Source: Paludibacteraceae bacterium (GTDB lineage Bacteria; Bacteroidota; Bacteroidia; Bacteroidales; Paludibacteraceae). From it: DNA of 64,000 nucleotides. Positions 33,365-44,500 of this stretch are shown piece after piece. Under the pieces are notes generated by a model, which did not search any database, was not told the DNA's origin, and worked only from the letters and a program-made list of their open reading frames with translations. Made by a program: the position numbers and the translations under genes. The stretch lies in contig JAGCWA010000017.1 in the NCBI GenBank assembly GCA_017962085.1, positions 186,001 to 250,000 on the forward strand, read 5' to 3'. The stretch's first letter is position 1. Each line of letters begins with the position of its first letter.

Positions 33365-33721
33365 ATGAAGAAGATTGAAGCAATTATCCGAAAAACAAAG
33401 TTTGAGGAGGTAAAAGACGCCTTGTTGGCGGCGGATATCGAATGGTTCTCCTACTATGATGTCCGTGGTGTAGGAAAGGCCCGACAAGGACGAATCTACA
33501 GAGGTGTCGTGTATGACACGAGTGTTATCGAACGCATATTGGTCTCCATCATTGTCCGTGACAAGAACGTGGAGCGGACGGTTGAGGCGATCCAGAAAGC
33601 CGCCTACACGGGCGAGATAGGTGATGGTAGGATCTTCATCATCAATGTGGAGGACGCCATCAGGATCAGGACGGGCGACCGTGGCGACACTGCCCTTTAC
33701 AATGCCGAACAAGAGAAATGA
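33365..33721 (+). CDS. glnB: PII nitrogen regulatory protein
   Basis: PII is the trimeric sensor of 2-oxoglutarate, ATP and ADP that controls Amt by plugging its pore. The 118-residue protein has the N-terminal MKKIEAIIRKTKFEEVKDAL and a T-loop containing Y45-R-G-x-x-Y50, matching the YRGxxY of enteric PII with its uridylylation tyrosine. The B-loop is TGEIGDGRIFI, and it ends with RIRTGDRGDTAL. It lies directly before amt, the hallmark glnK-amtB arrangement; whether it is called GlnB or GlnK is a matter of convention. Confidence 0.93.
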   Translation: MKKIEAIIRKTKFEEVKDALLAADIEWFSYYDVRGVGKARQGRIYRGVVYDTSVIERILVSIIVRDKNVERTVEAIQKAAYTGEIGDGRIFIINVEDAIRIRTGDRGDTALYNAEQEK

Positions 33722-33763
33722 TAAGAGAGAGATAAGACTCAAATAATTCAAACGATAAACAAT

Positions 33764-35137
33764 ATGCTAATTATGAACACAATATTAAAACATATAACAT
33801 CAAGGGCCGCGCGCATCGGGGCAATGGCAACTACCCTCTGCGTAGGGCTGCCTGCCATGGCGCAAGACGGGGCTGTGGCGGAAGCGGCAGCATCTGCGGC
33901 GGAGGAAGCCTCTTCTGTCAGCGCGGTCGACACGATTTGGGTGCTTTTGGCAGCCATGCTGGTATTCTTTATGCAACCTGGTTTCGCCTTGGTTGAGGCT
34001 GGATTGACCAGGGCGAAGAACACGGCTAACATCCTGATGAAGAACTTCTGCGACTTCGCCGCGGGCTCTGTCCTCTATTGGATAGTGGGCTTCTCCATCA
34101 TGTTCGGCGCCGGAACGTTCATGGGATGGGGCGGATTCGGTATAGGTGGTGTGGAAAACCCTTGCGGCAACTTGCCGAAGGAGTGCTACTTCATCTTCCA
34201 AACGGTCTTCTGCGCGACGGCGGCCACCATCGTTTCTGGTGCCATGGCTGAGCGTACCAAGTTCTCCATGTACATGCTCTACTCCGTCCTGATCTCCGCT
34301 TTCATCTATCCGATTCAAGCGCACTGGTCATGGGGCGGCGGATGGTTGAGCGAGTTGGGATTCCATGATTTCGCAGGTTCCGCTGTAGTCCACTCTTGTG
34401 GTGGTTTCATCGCTTTGGCTGGCGCCATCGTATTGGGTCCACGTTTGGGCAAATACGGAAAGGACGGAAAGACCCACGCCATTCCGGGTCACAGCTTGAC
34501 CTTGGCGGCCTTAGGTGTTTGGATCCTTTGGATGGGATGGTTTGGATTCAACCCTGGATCAACGGTAGCGGCTCAAGGTGCGGTAGACCCAGCAACCTAC
34601 GGAGGTGGTATCCTCGATAACATGTCCGCCATGTCCCACATCTTCGTGACGACAAACATTGCGGCAGCCGTAGGAGGAATCGTGGCATTGATCTACACTT
34701 GGTTGGTATACGGAAAACCATCATTGTCCATGGTATGCAACGGTATCTTGGCAGGATTGGTCGGCATCACGGCTGGATGCGACTGCGTGTCAATCGGTTC
34801 CGCAGCCATCATCGGAGCCATCGCTTCCGTGGTAATGTGTTTCTCTGTCAACTTCCTTGACACGAAGCTCCATATCGACGACCCTGTCGGTGCAGTCTCT
34901 GTACACGGTATGGCAGGATTCACAGGCACGATCCTCACGGGTGTCTTCGCTTACGAGGAGTGCGGATACTCAGTATTGACTCAGCTGATTGGTGAGTGCA
35001 CGGTAGCGGCTTGGTCATTCGGCGTAGGATTCCTGGTATTCTTCGCGATCAAGAAGATCCATGGCTTGAGAGTCCCGAAGAGAATCGAGGAAGAAGGTTT
35101 GGATGTGTACGAACACGGAGAGTCAGCATATAACTGA
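33764..35137 (+). CDS. amt: Ammonium transporter Amt
   Basis: Amt is a trimeric inner-membrane ammonium channel. The 457-residue protein has a cleavable signal peptide ending AMAQDG, a spacer rich in Ala/Glu, and then 11 membrane helices. Family motifs include VFFMQPGFALVEAGLTRAKN, the Trp/Ser ammonium-recruitment region, and two pore histidines in regions such as DFAGSAVVHSCGGFIAL and DDPVGAVSVHGMAG. It is the third gene after the barrel protein and PII, and a terminator follows. Confidence 0.96.
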   Translation: MLIMNTILKHITSRAARIGAMATTLCVGLPAMAQDGAVAEAAASAAEEASSVSAVDTIWVLLAAMLVFFMQPGFALVEAGLTRAKNTANILMKNFCDFAAGSVLYWIVGFSIMFGAGTFMGWGGFGIGGVENPCGNLPKECYFIFQTVFCATAATIVSGAMAERTKFSMYMLYSVLISAFIYPIQAHWSWGGGWLSELGFHDFAGSAVVHSCGGFIALAGAIVLGPRLGKYGKDGKTHAIPGHSLTLAALGVWILWMGWFGFNPGSTVAAQGAVDPATYGGGILDNMSAMSHIFVTTNIAAAVGGIVALIYTWLVYGKPSLSMVCNGILAGLVGITAGCDCVSIGSAAIIGAIASVVMCFSVNFLDTKLHIDDPVGAVSVHGMAGFTGTILTGVFAYEECGYSVLTQLIGECTVAAWSFGVGFLVFFAIKKIHGLRVPKRIEEEGLDVYEHGESAYN

Positions 35138-35161
35138 TATACGGAAATCTACCGTCTGTGT

Positions 35162-35195
35162 GAGCGTCCTCGGAGTGATCCGAAGGACGCTCTTT
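35162..35195 (+). terminator. Terminator of the nitrogen operon
   Basis: GAGCGTCCT-CGGA (35162-35174) pairs with TCCG-AAGGACGCTC (35179-35192) with a single bulge and a GTGA loop, followed by TTT. Confidence 0.8.
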
Positions 35196-35457
35196 CGTTG
35201 TGCGGATGGTGATGTTTCCCGCTTTGTCTGTTGTCTTATGCCGGGAGAGTGCGGAAGCTAAAAAACGGAATAGGATGTGAGAAAAAGAGCAATTGTGCGT
35301 TTGCTCAGAAAGATAATTATTATTTTTGGGGCGAATAAGAGGGAAACACCTATGTGTGGCTGAACGAATCGATTTTTATGTATGAAAAATGAGTGATTGC
35401 GGGGTATATTTAAAGTATAGAATCATTAAGAAATCATTTCTGTTATTGCACAAGTAA
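35196..35457. other. Intergenic region before the first CotH gene
   Basis: Contains TTTG (35300-35303) and TATTTTTG (35321-35328), a promoter-like pair with a shorter than usual 17-base spacer, which would give a ~120-base leader. No gene seen. Confidence 0.4.
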
Positions 35458-36993
35458 ATGAACAACAAATCGTTTCCATATTATTTCAAGGTGCTTTCCC
35501 TGACTTTCTTTTTGGGGATGTGTTTGTTATGTGGATCTGCGCAAGGACAGGATGACAAAACCCAGTTCGAGCAGATGAGAAGCGAACTGTGGTCTGGTTC
35601 TTTGCCGCTTGTGAACTTGACTGTGGATATTTCCGCTGTCAACAAAAGAGAGTTCGTCAATGGTGAAATAGAGATAGTCGACCTCCAAAAAAGGACGGAT
35701 TCATTGTCTGAATCGGTTAAGTATCCATGTCAGATCAGGTATCGGGGCGGAACGTCGGTTGCTCACGAGAAGAAGTCATTTTCCATCAAATTGGTGGATG
35801 ATGTTGGCGAGAAACTGAATGCCAATGTATTGGGTATCAGAGAAGAGAATAGTTGGATCTTGGATGCGATGGCCATCGACAGGACGAGGATGAGGAATAG
35901 AATCTGTTTCGATGTGTGGAACGATATGAGCCAGACTCCATACGAGACCGCTTATGGGAACCGGAACGGGACAATAGGTGTGTATGTGGAGGTGTTCATC
36001 AATGGAAACTACCATGGACTGTACTGCATGTCGGACAAGATTGACCGTAAGTTGTTAGGCCTGAAAAAGATGAAGAAGGATACGAATGACACCACCATAA
36101 GGGGGGTGCTATACAAAGGGGTTACCGTCCATACCAACCTTAAATCCTATAAGGATGAGGATGTGAATAGTTCCGTTTGGAATGGATGGGAACTGCAGTA
36201 TCCAAGCGATTCCCCATCTTTCGACACTTGGAAACCTTTGATGGATTTGATGGACTTAAACTCAATGGCCCCGTCGGATTCGGTTTTCCGCAATCATTAT
36301 CAGGACTATTTCTATTGGGAGAATCTTGTCGATTATATTGTCCTAATCATGGCGTTCAATGTGAATGATTGTCTCTACAAGAACACATTTTTGTCTGTTG
36401 TCAATGTCAATAAGGCTCATAGGTTCCTGATCTCGCCATGGGACATGGATATGTCGCTAGGCGGTTCTTGGGATGGAGCCTATTATGATATACTCTTTTC
36501 TTTCGATTTGTTCAATAAAATTCCTCCATTCAATGGTCTCGTTCTGCAGAATATGGATGGATTTATGGATTGTGTGAAACAAAAGCTGGTGAATCTCTAT
36601 TCCACAATGCTCCACCCCAAAAATATAGAGAAGCGGTTGGACGAGTATTCGGATGCGTTTCTGACATCAGGAGCTTGGGAGCGGGAGTATAACAAATGGA
36701 ATGGAAACCCAGTGCCCTTGAAACAGTCGATTGCGGAGGAACTAGACTATGTGAAGGATTGGTATGGAAGGAATTATGAATTCCTCCGTGATACATTCCA
36801 ATTGGAGCAGATGGGCGTATTGAATGTTCCCGAAACGATAAGTACGGGGCAGGATAGCTTGGATGAAAATGGGTGGAAATATGCTGACGGAGTCTATCTG
36901 ATGGACGGACGTAAAATCAGAAAATCATCGGATATAGAGGGGTTGCCTAGTGGTGTCTATATCGTTGGAGGCAAAATGGTGATTATTCGTTAG
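35458..36993 (+). CDS. CotH-kinase-family secreted protein (short form)
   Basis: This 511-residue secreted protein has a signal peptide (residues ~1-30, ending CGSAQG). The CotH domain follows at about residues 60-420, with the family's first strand blocks (CQIRYRGGTSVAHEKKSFSIKL) and a GIYVEVFING-type region. The metal/ATP-binding aspartates lie in ISPWDMDMSLGGSW (about residues 324-337). CotH proteins are atypical protein kinases first known from spore coats; in Bacteroidota they are secreted and of unknown substrate. The C-terminus (YLMDGRKIR...LPSGVYIVGGKMVIIR) resembles a shortened T9SS type A sorting domain. First of three CotH genes in the region. Confidence 0.82.
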   Translation: MNNKSFPYYFKVLSLTFFLGMCLLCGSAQGQDDKTQFEQMRSELWSGSLPLVNLTVDISAVNKREFVNGEIEIVDLQKRTDSLSESVKYPCQIRYRGGTSVAHEKKSFSIKLVDDVGEKLNANVLGIREENSWILDAMAIDRTRMRNRICFDVWNDMSQTPYETAYGNRNGTIGVYVEVFINGNYHGLYCMSDKIDRKLLGLKKMKKDTNDTTIRGVLYKGVTVHTNLKSYKDEDVNSSVWNGWELQYPSDSPSFDTWKPLMDLMDLNSMAPSDSVFRNHYQDYFYWENLVDYIVLIMAFNVNDCLYKNTFLSVVNVNKAHRFLISPWDMDMSLGGSWDGAYYDILFSFDLFNKIPPFNGLVLQNMDGFMDCVKQKLVNLYSTMLHPKNIEKRLDEYSDAFLTSGAWEREYNKWNGNPVPLKQSIAEELDYVKDWYGRNYEFLRDTFQLEQMGVLNVPETISTGQDSLDENGWKYADGVYLMDGRKIRKSSDIEGLPSGVYIVGGKMVIIR

Positions 36994-37020
36994 CTTTTCG
37001 CAAAAGAAGTGTGGCGTTGC

Positions 37021-37053
37021 CTTGCTCAGGTGTTGAAAAAGATAATATTTTTG
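37021..37053 (+). promoter_or_regulatory. Promoter of the second CotH gene
   Basis: CTTG (37021-37024) and TATTTTTG (37046-37053, exact -7 box) are 21 bases apart. Transcription would begin near 37060, about 50 bases before the ATG. Confidence 0.5.
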
Positions 37054-37108
37054 TGGTCTCCGATAAGGGAAGGAGAACCCACTCGTCAAATACGGAATCG
37101 GTTAAGAT

Positions 37109-39652
37109 ATGAAGAATACATTAAGTACATTTTTTGCTCTTATGAGTCTTGTATCGCCGCCACTATGCGCCGTGCATGCCGCCGATAGGGGAATAATCAT
37201 CAATGAGATTATGCCCAACAATGTGAATGCGGTAATCGACGAGGACTATAAATTTCCGCAGGGTTGGGTGGAACTGCACAACATGACTGACCACGACATA
37301 GACATCCAGGGATGGTATTTATCCGACAAATCGTCCGATCCTTTCTTATGGAAGATACCTGTCCAGTGTGTTATCCCTTCCCACGGATATAGGATCATCT
37401 ACACGGACAAGGAGGAGACGACGTTTCCTGAGCACATACACGCCACCATCGACATGGGCAACGTCAATGGTAGCCTCTGCCTTACCCGCGACGATGGGGA
37501 GGTCGAAGATGAAACCCCGAAATATATGGATGCCCCCATCAACCACAGTTTCGGCAGATGCCAGTCCGACGCATCGAGTTGGGTGTGGTTCGAACACGCC
37601 ACGCCACTGTTGCCCAACTCGGATGATTGTGTGGAAAAGGAATCCGCTCCTGACGTCGAATTTGATCGACAAGGAGGCATATTTTACGGCCCGTTGACCG
37701 TCCAACTTACCGCTCCGAATCCGTACGGGCAAGACATCCATTATACGCTGGACGGAAGCGAACCCACAGAACATTCTCCGCTTTATGTCCAACCGATAGC
37801 CATCGATAGTTCAACAGTCATAAAAGCTAAAATCATCAGCGGGGATTTGCTGAGCAAACCTTCCAACGCCAATACTTACATCATAACCGACAGGGAGATG
37901 CAGCTCCCGATCGTATCGCTCTCTTTGGATCCGAAGTATCTGTGGGACGACACGTTGGGAATATATGTGGAAGGGAAAACTGGTGTTTACTACAAGGAGG
38001 GGTTCGGAGGTCCATTCAACTACAGAACCAATAGGAGGCGTCCTCTCAACATGGAGTACTTCGTCGAGGGGGAAAGGGTGATCAACCAGCTATGCGAAGC
38101 GAGGATCGCAGGAGGATGGCCCCGTGTTGAAAACGTAAAAGGCCTGAAGATATATGCGAAGAAAAGGTACGGCAACAATTATTTCTCCTACAAATTCTTT
38201 CCGGAGAAAGAGTCCAAGGAGGAGGGCGGATATAGATGCATCTACCTAAGGAACGGTGGAAACGACGCCCAATTGACGATCGTGAAAGACGCGTTCCTGC
38301 AGAAACTCTCAGGCGGAAAGGTCGATGTCGATTACCAAACTTGCCAACCCACCATCGTATACTTGAACGGGCAATATTGGGGGATAGAAAACATGAGGGA
38401 ATCCGACAATGATGATTATTTCTTATCCAACTACGGGACTGCGGAGATCGATCTCTTCAAAAACCATGAGATCAAGGAAGGCACCCTCGATGCGTATGAC
38501 AATCTATGTGAATTCCTCAGCCAGCCCAACTTCTCCCATGAGAAACTATGCTCCCTTGTGGATGTGAACGAATTCCTCAACTACATGTCACTTCAGGCTT
38601 TCGTCGGGAACTACGACTGGCCTAACAACAATTATGTTTTCTGGAGGAACAGGAACAACGGGAAGTGGAGATGGTTGCTGAAGGACTTGGATGGCGGATT
38701 CGAATATTGGCCTATTACCGACAACAATAAGGATATTATTGGGGTGAATATCAATCCATTCAATTTCCTTTCGAGGAGGGAGCCTTATTATGAACATGGA
38801 AACATGGATTGGGCGACCTGGGTGCTGGAGCGTATATTGTCCGACCCCATTGTGCAAAGGATGTACATAGAACGGATTGCCATCCAGACGGGGGATATCT
38901 TCCATAAATCCGAGATGTACCATGTCATAGACTCTATCACATCCATCATTGCGGATGAATACCCTTACCACAGAAACAGATGGAATTGGCCTCAAAGCAC
39001 ATGGAACACCTGCCTCGAGCAGATGCCGGATTGGATTGAACATAGGCACGACCTCCTTTATGGAATGCTATCCGAATATTACTCCTTGGGAAAGCCAATT
39101 CCGCTTACGATTAAATCTTCTTTGGAAGAGGACGAGGTGAGGGAAGGGAATTTGTTCCTTTGCGGAGAACGGCTCTACCGTGATAGGTTTGACGGGAAAT
39201 GGTTTCAGGATGATTCCCTTACTGTTGAGGCCTTGCCTCAGGTGAATGGCCATAGATTCGTGAAGTGGCTGGCTATCTGTACGGACAAAGGGAATGTGAT
39301 CGATACCAAATATTTGTATGACAATAAAATAACCGTAAAGACCTACAAAAACAAATCGTACTCCTTTACTGCTATTTATGAGGGCAATGATGGAGAATCC
39401 CTGGCTAAACGCTCTAATTGCATTGTCTCTCTCTATCCCAATCCTGTCAGGGATAAGCTATACCTCCAGTTCGACATGATTGGTGTGTGCCATTTGGAAC
39501 TCACGGACATCACGGGACACGTCATGCTCAAGGAGAGCGCCATCAACGATAGCCATACCATGAATATGAGCGGATTGCGTGCGGGGGTATATCTCCTGCG
39601 TGTGTCACCCCAAGGAGGGGATGAGAAGATTTATAAGATTATCAAACGATAA
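37109..39652 (+). CDS. CotH-kinase-family T9SS cargo protein with lamin-tail domain
   Basis: 847 residues, secreted. In order: a signal peptide (to about residue 25); a lamin-tail domain (IIINEIMPNNVNAV ... WVELHN, ~27-160); a chitobiase-type beta-sandwich (IHYTLDGSEPTEHSPLY, ~185-255); and a CotH domain (~270-560) with R-x-A-G-G-W-P and the aspartates in LLKDLDGGFEYW near residue 523. An InlB-like segment (~670-760) and a complete T9SS type A sorting domain (VSLYPNPVRDKLYLQF ... GLRAGVYLLRV, ~772-847) follow. It would be exported by T9SS and anchored or released at the cell surface. It is more elaborate than the preceding CotH gene and shares its orientation. Confidence 0.88.
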   Translation: MKNTLSTFFALMSLVSPPLCAVHAADRGIIINEIMPNNVNAVIDEDYKFPQGWVELHNMTDHDIDIQGWYLSDKSSDPFLWKIPVQCVIPSHGYRIIYTDKEETTFPEHIHATIDMGNVNGSLCLTRDDGEVEDETPKYMDAPINHSFGRCQSDASSWVWFEHATPLLPNSDDCVEKESAPDVEFDRQGGIFYGPLTVQLTAPNPYGQDIHYTLDGSEPTEHSPLYVQPIAIDSSTVIKAKIISGDLLSKPSNANTYIITDREMQLPIVSLSLDPKYLWDDTLGIYVEGKTGVYYKEGFGGPFNYRTNRRRPLNMEYFVEGERVINQLCEARIAGGWPRVENVKGLKIYAKKRYGNNYFSYKFFPEKESKEEGGYRCIYLRNGGNDAQLTIVKDAFLQKLSGGKVDVDYQTCQPTIVYLNGQYWGIENMRESDNDDYFLSNYGTAEIDLFKNHEIKEGTLDAYDNLCEFLSQPNFSHEKLCSLVDVNEFLNYMSLQAFVGNYDWPNNNYVFWRNRNNGKWRWLLKDLDGGFEYWPITDNNKDIIGVNINPFNFLSRREPYYEHGNMDWATWVLERILSDPIVQRMYIERIAIQTGDIFHKSEMYHVIDSITSIIADEYPYHRNRWNWPQSTWNTCLEQMPDWIEHRHDLLYGMLSEYYSLGKPIPLTIKSSLEEDEVREGNLFLCGERLYRDRFDGKWFQDDSLTVEALPQVNGHRFVKWLAICTDKGNVIDTKYLYDNKITVKTYKNKSYSFTAIYEGNDGESLAKRSNCIVSLYPNPVRDKLYLQFDMIGVCHLELTDITGHVMLKESAINDSHTMNMSGLRAGVYLLRVSPQGGDEKIYKIIKR

Positions 39653-39707
39653 TGTCCGCTCTATGAGACCTGTACGTGACCAGCGTGTCAGGAATTCCTT
39701 CCAGCGC

Positions 39708-41192
39708 TTATTTGAAATACTTTCCGATGACTGGTAACGCCTTCAGTGGGAGGTCCCGCTTGATGATGAGGGCGAGGAATAAAATAAGCAGCAGGGTGTC
39801 CTGTGCATAACGCAATGCCCCTTCCGCCGGCGAGAAGGTGTGGATGGCGAAGAAGAGCGCCGTCACAAGCGTGTAGATGAGGATGGATTTGAAGTCATAT
39901 TTGATCGGGTAATATTTCTGCCCGAAGCAGTAGGAGATGACCGTGATGGTGAAGAAACAGCAGAGCGAGGCGGAGGCGGAGGCCATGTAGCCATATTTCG
40001 GCACGAACAGGATGTTCACCAAAAGTGTGATGACAAGTCCGATGATGGAGAAATACGCTCCGTATTGGGTTTTGTCCGTCAGCTTATACCAAAGGGATAG
40101 GTTGAAGAATATCCCTTGGAAGAGGTAGGAGATGAGGATGATAGGCACCACACGCAGGCCTTCCCAGTAATCGCTTCGAATCAGATGCTTCAATATATCC
40201 AAGTAGAAAATCATCCCCAAGAAAATCAGGAAGGAGAAGATGATGAAAAACTTCATCGCATCCGCATATTCGTTCTTTTTGTCGCCGCCCTTGTTTTGTG
40301 CGAAGATGAAAGGTTCGTAGGCATAGCGGAAGGCTTGGGTGAACATCATCATTACCATCGCGATCTTAAAGCATGCGCCATAGATGCCTAGTTGTGCGTC
40401 AGCCACCTCCCTGTCGGGTATGAGGTAAGGAAAGATGATCTTGTCCAGACTCTGGTTCATGATGCCCGCCACACCTAAGATGAGGAGCGGGAAGGAGTAT
40501 TTCAGGATCTGTTTCAGCAATGAGGTGTCGATTTTAAATTTAGCCTTTAGGATCTGAGGCAACAGCATGCAGGTGACGAATAGGGTGGAGATGAGGTTGG
40601 ATATGAATACATAGCCGACGCCATAGCTCTCGTCGTAGAACCAGGAGATCCATTCTGGGTGTGAAGCCTGAATCTTCGGACAGATGATCAGGAAGAATAT
40701 GTTGGCGGAGATGTTCACCAATATCATCGCCAGCTTGAGGATGGCGAAACGAATCGGTCGGTTCTGGAACCTCAGGTAGGCGAAGGGGATGCACCCGAAC
40801 GCATCCATGGCGACGATGACGCAGAGCATCGAGATGAACTCAGGATGTTTGGAATAGCCTAGCAGGTCGGCGATGGTGGAGCTGAATACCACGCCCAGTA
40901 ATGCGAAGAGTGTGGAGGTGGCGCCGACGCAGCAGAGCACGCTGCTGTATACATTGTCCGAATTCTCCTTTTCCTTGTTCGCATAGCGGAAGAAACCCGT
41001 CTCCATGCCGTATGTAAGGATAACCAATAATAGGGCGGTCCATGCGTAGAGGTTCGTCACGATTCCGTATTCGGCGGAATTGGTGAGCACGTACGTGTAG
41101 AGCGGAACGAGGCACCAATTCAGGAACTTGCCCATAATACTGCTAACGCCGTAGATAGCGGTCTGTTTAGCAAGGTTTTTCATCTCAGCCAT
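39708..41192 (-). CDS. Polysaccharide/O-antigen flippase (Wzx-like)
   Basis: The 494-residue inner-membrane protein has about 14 hydrophobic helices. Its N-terminus, LAKQTAIYGVSSIMGKFLNW, is typical of the polysaccharide transporter branch of the MOP superfamily, which moves lipid-linked oligosaccharides to the periplasm. Conserved features include YGMETGFFRYANK early on and a charged loop (AQNKGGDKKNEYADAMKFF) mid-protein. It is transcribed opposite to the CotH genes that flank it and has no glycosyltransferases next to it. It may therefore serve a glycan made elsewhere, such as the anionic LPS to which T9SS cargo is attached. Confidence 0.88.
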   Translation of the reverse strand: MAEMKNLAKQTAIYGVSSIMGKFLNWCLVPLYTYVLTNSAEYGIVTNLYAWTALLLVILTYGMETGFFRYANKEKENSDNVYSSVLCCVGATSTLFALLGVVFSSTIADLLGYSKHPEFISMLCVIVAMDAFGCIPFAYLRFQNRPIRFAILKLAMILVNISANIFFLIICPKIQASHPEWISWFYDESYGVGYVFISNLISTLFVTCMLLPQILKAKFKIDTSLLKQILKYSFPLLILGVAGIMNQSLDKIIFPYLIPDREVADAQLGIYGACFKIAMVMMMFTQAFRYAYEPFIFAQNKGGDKKNEYADAMKFFIIFSFLIFLGMIFYLDILKHLIRSDYWEGLRVVPIILISYLFQGIFFNLSLWYKLTDKTQYGAYFSIIGLVITLLVNILFVPKYGYMASASASLCCFFTITVISYCFGQKYYPIKYDFKSILIYTLVTALFFAIHTFSPAEGALRYAQDTLLLILFLALIIKRDLPLKALPVIGKYFK

Positions 41193-41513
41193 ATCCCAAA
41201 TATGCTTTCATCTATTTGTTTCACAAAGAAATCTTATTTTTTGCATACAACAAAGTATTATTTTCTCCCTTTAAGATTTTTTTTCAAAAAGACTCAATGC
41301 GCCATCAATGTAATGACAAATATATTATTATTGGTCAATTCAGATAGTGCGATTTTTTTTTGATATTAAGAAAATTTTATTATATTCGTAATCGAGTTTA
41401 CAAAATAAAGGGGATAACCTGAATTTAGAAGGATGAAACAGAGTAGACAGGGAAGGTCACTTCTCTGAAAGGGTTTATCGCCCCTAATGGTGTTAATTAA
41501 AAACGAATTGCTT
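41193..41513. other. Intergenic region between flippase and third CotH gene
   Basis: AT-rich, divergent gap of 321 bases. Apart from the promoter at 41359-41388 nothing specific is visible. Confidence 0.5.
41359..41388 (+). promoter_or_regulatory. Promoter of the third CotH gene
   Basis: TTTG (41359-41362), 18 bases, TATATTCG (41381-41388, one mismatch to the -7 box). Leader of about 120 bases before the ATG at 41514. Confidence 0.45.
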
Positions 41514-44500
41514 ATGAAAACACTTATTCGGTTCTGTCTGACAAGATTGGCTCTCATAATAGCTGGATTGTCCATAGGATATGCGGCGAATGCGGGTGTG
41601 AAAGTGAATGAGGTAATGCCATGTAATATTTCAACCTATATGAAAAACCAGAACTACAATGGTTGGGTTGAATTCTACAACGATGCTTCATGTGCAAGCG
41701 TCGAGTTGAAGGGGTATAAAATCGTGCACTATAAGTCGAAGAAGGATGGTTCCGTGGAGTGGGAATGGATGTGGAGCATAGAGGAATCAAACGAGATCGG
41801 TTCTGGCAAGTATAAGGTGTTCTGTTTTGATGGTTCGGAGACGGACAGTAAAACGGAGCGCAAGTTGGATGCCGACGGAGGTGTCGTTGTATTGAAGGAT
41901 AAACATAATGCCGTTGTGGATTCATTCAAGTACGGTGCGACGCAACCGCACATCTCGTATGGTTTCGATGGCAAAAATGTGGGTTATATGGAGCCTACTC
42001 CGAAGGAGAAGAATTCCCAAGCCTACGCAAGCCTGTCATCCCGTTGCTCGACACTCGAATTCGACGGGATGGTGCCTGGCATTGTTTCATATAACAATTC
42101 TGTCATTAAGATTAAGAGCAATACCAGTGGGGTGGATATCCGCTATACGATAGACGGAAGCGAGCCTACCGCAACAAGCGAACTATATCCTTCCGATGGC
42201 ATCATCGTTTCGAAGATCAGTAATAATGTGAAGGATAATATCATCATTCGCGCGAGGGCGTATAAAGATGGCATGCTTCCTAGCGCTATTCTAACGGGAA
42301 CGTTCATCTCCTCATACGCTTTGGATGAAAGGTACAAATGCGGGAAGTCTAAATTGCCTATCGTATCCATTGTGACAGACTCGAAGAACCTATATGATGG
42401 GACCATTGGTATTTATACGAAAGGTGATGAGGATAACCCATATAGCGCATATCCGGATCAAAGTTGCTTTTCGGATAATAGGAAATTGAATTATTTGATG
42501 GATTGGGCACGTCCGGCCAACTTCGAATATTTCGTGGACGGGAAAAGAGTTCTATCTCATGAAGTGGATATCGCTGTGATGGGTGGTTGCTCCCGCAAGT
42601 ACGAAACGAAGTCATTGAAGATCAAGGCTGGTGATAGAATGGGGTATAAAAATGGGAAATTAAATTATAAGTTCTTTGCGGACAAGGAGTGTGAGGAGTA
42701 CAAATCCTTGCAGTTGAGGAATGGTGGAAATGGTCATGAAGAAAGGTATATACGTTGCCGGGATGGCTTCATGCAAAGCATCGCGAAGAATATGGGCATC
42801 GATTATCAGGCATATCAGCCGGTGGCGTTCTACCTGAATGGAGAGTATAGAGGGTTGATGGGCTTACGCGAGCGCACGAACAAGGCGTATGTTGAGACTA
42901 ACTTCGGACTGGACAGCAAAGACATTGATGTGATTGAAATCACCAACAAAAACGGTATTGTCGCGACTTGTGGTGATTTGGAGGCTTATAACAATTTGGT
43001 TAATTTCCTTTCGAAAAGTGACCCTAAGGCTAGTGACTACTACGAGAAGGCATCCAAAATGATGGATATGGATGAGTATATGAACTATCAGATTTTCGAA
43101 CAATTTATTGTGAACACCGACTGGCCAGCGAATAACTGTAAGATTTGGAGGGAGCGCAACAACGGACGTTTCCGTTGGATCACTTTTGACACGGATTTCG
43201 GATTTGGCCTTTATAGTGAAGGAGAAAATAATCACTGTATTCCTGATGTGGATATGTTTAAATGGTGCAAGGGAGAAGGATCACGCTATAATTGGGGCAA
43301 TGGAGAATCTGGGGTCGGTTTCACGGAGAACACGAAGTGGAAAACCATCATCTTCTCTAGTTTGATGAAGAATAGCACTTTCCGGGAAAAATTCCTGACG
43401 AAGTATCTGATCCATTTAGGCACTGCGTTGGAATATAATAAGATTGAAAACACATGGAAAAGCATATCCAAATTGGTCAATGAGGAATACTGCGCCACAT
43501 TTGGACATGATGTGGATGATGCTGGAATGTTGAGTTTCGCCTCTAAGAGGCCGAGCATTATCTACAAACAAATGCTGAAGGAGGATAATTTCCCTGAATT
43601 GAGCGGAAGCAGCCTGGTGGGCTTGGGTTTGTCTTCTAACCTGTCCGAAGGCCGTGTCATGATGAATGGGGAACTTCTTCCGACATCGTCTTTCTCCGGC
43701 AAATATTTTTCCGGCAAAACATTGAAGCTCGAGGCGGTGGCTCCTATGGGGTATAAGTTCCTGGGCTGGAAGAACAATGGAGAATCTTCCTCCACTCCTG
43801 AGGTGGTGGAAACCCCGGTCGACACTGTCGGATTGGAATATACGCACACGAGGTCATGGAAGTGCTACACTTCTGAGGAGGGAAAGGGAAGCTCCAGCAA
43901 ATGGTCCTATGATGTTGATTATGACGATTCCTCTTGGTTGCCGGGATCTGGCGTGATGGGTTACAATGACAATGACAACTCCGGATTTAATACTGTGATT
44001 GAGAGTGGCAAAGCGGGGAAGCACTACGCTACTGTTTATTTCAGAAGCCTCTTCAACTTGGAGAGTGTGAGTGATATTCAGGCGATTGTCGCCCGCATCA
44101 CTTATGACGATGCTTTTGTCCTCTACGTGAACGGTAATGTGGTGAAGGCCAGCAATATAGATGCGAATGGGGTGGACGGGTCGAAATTTGCCGATACTTG
44201 GGCTAACGATTCCACTGAGATTGTTGTTATTCCAGCCCGTTTCCTGAAGAAGGGAACAAACCTCTTTGCTGTGGAGGTTCACCAGCATGAAGCTAAGAGC
44301 TCTGACTTGAAGCTCTTCTTCGAGGAGTCCGTCGTTTATGAGACAGCAAGTGCGGGAAGCGCTTCATCCAGCGAGTATATTTCCACGAACCCAATCTATA
44401 CGGTCTCTGTCGGTGGTGATTTGTCTCTGACCGCAGTCTTCAAGAAGGTGAACAATTGCGAACAACCTAACATTAGGATCAATGAAATATGTGCTTCTAA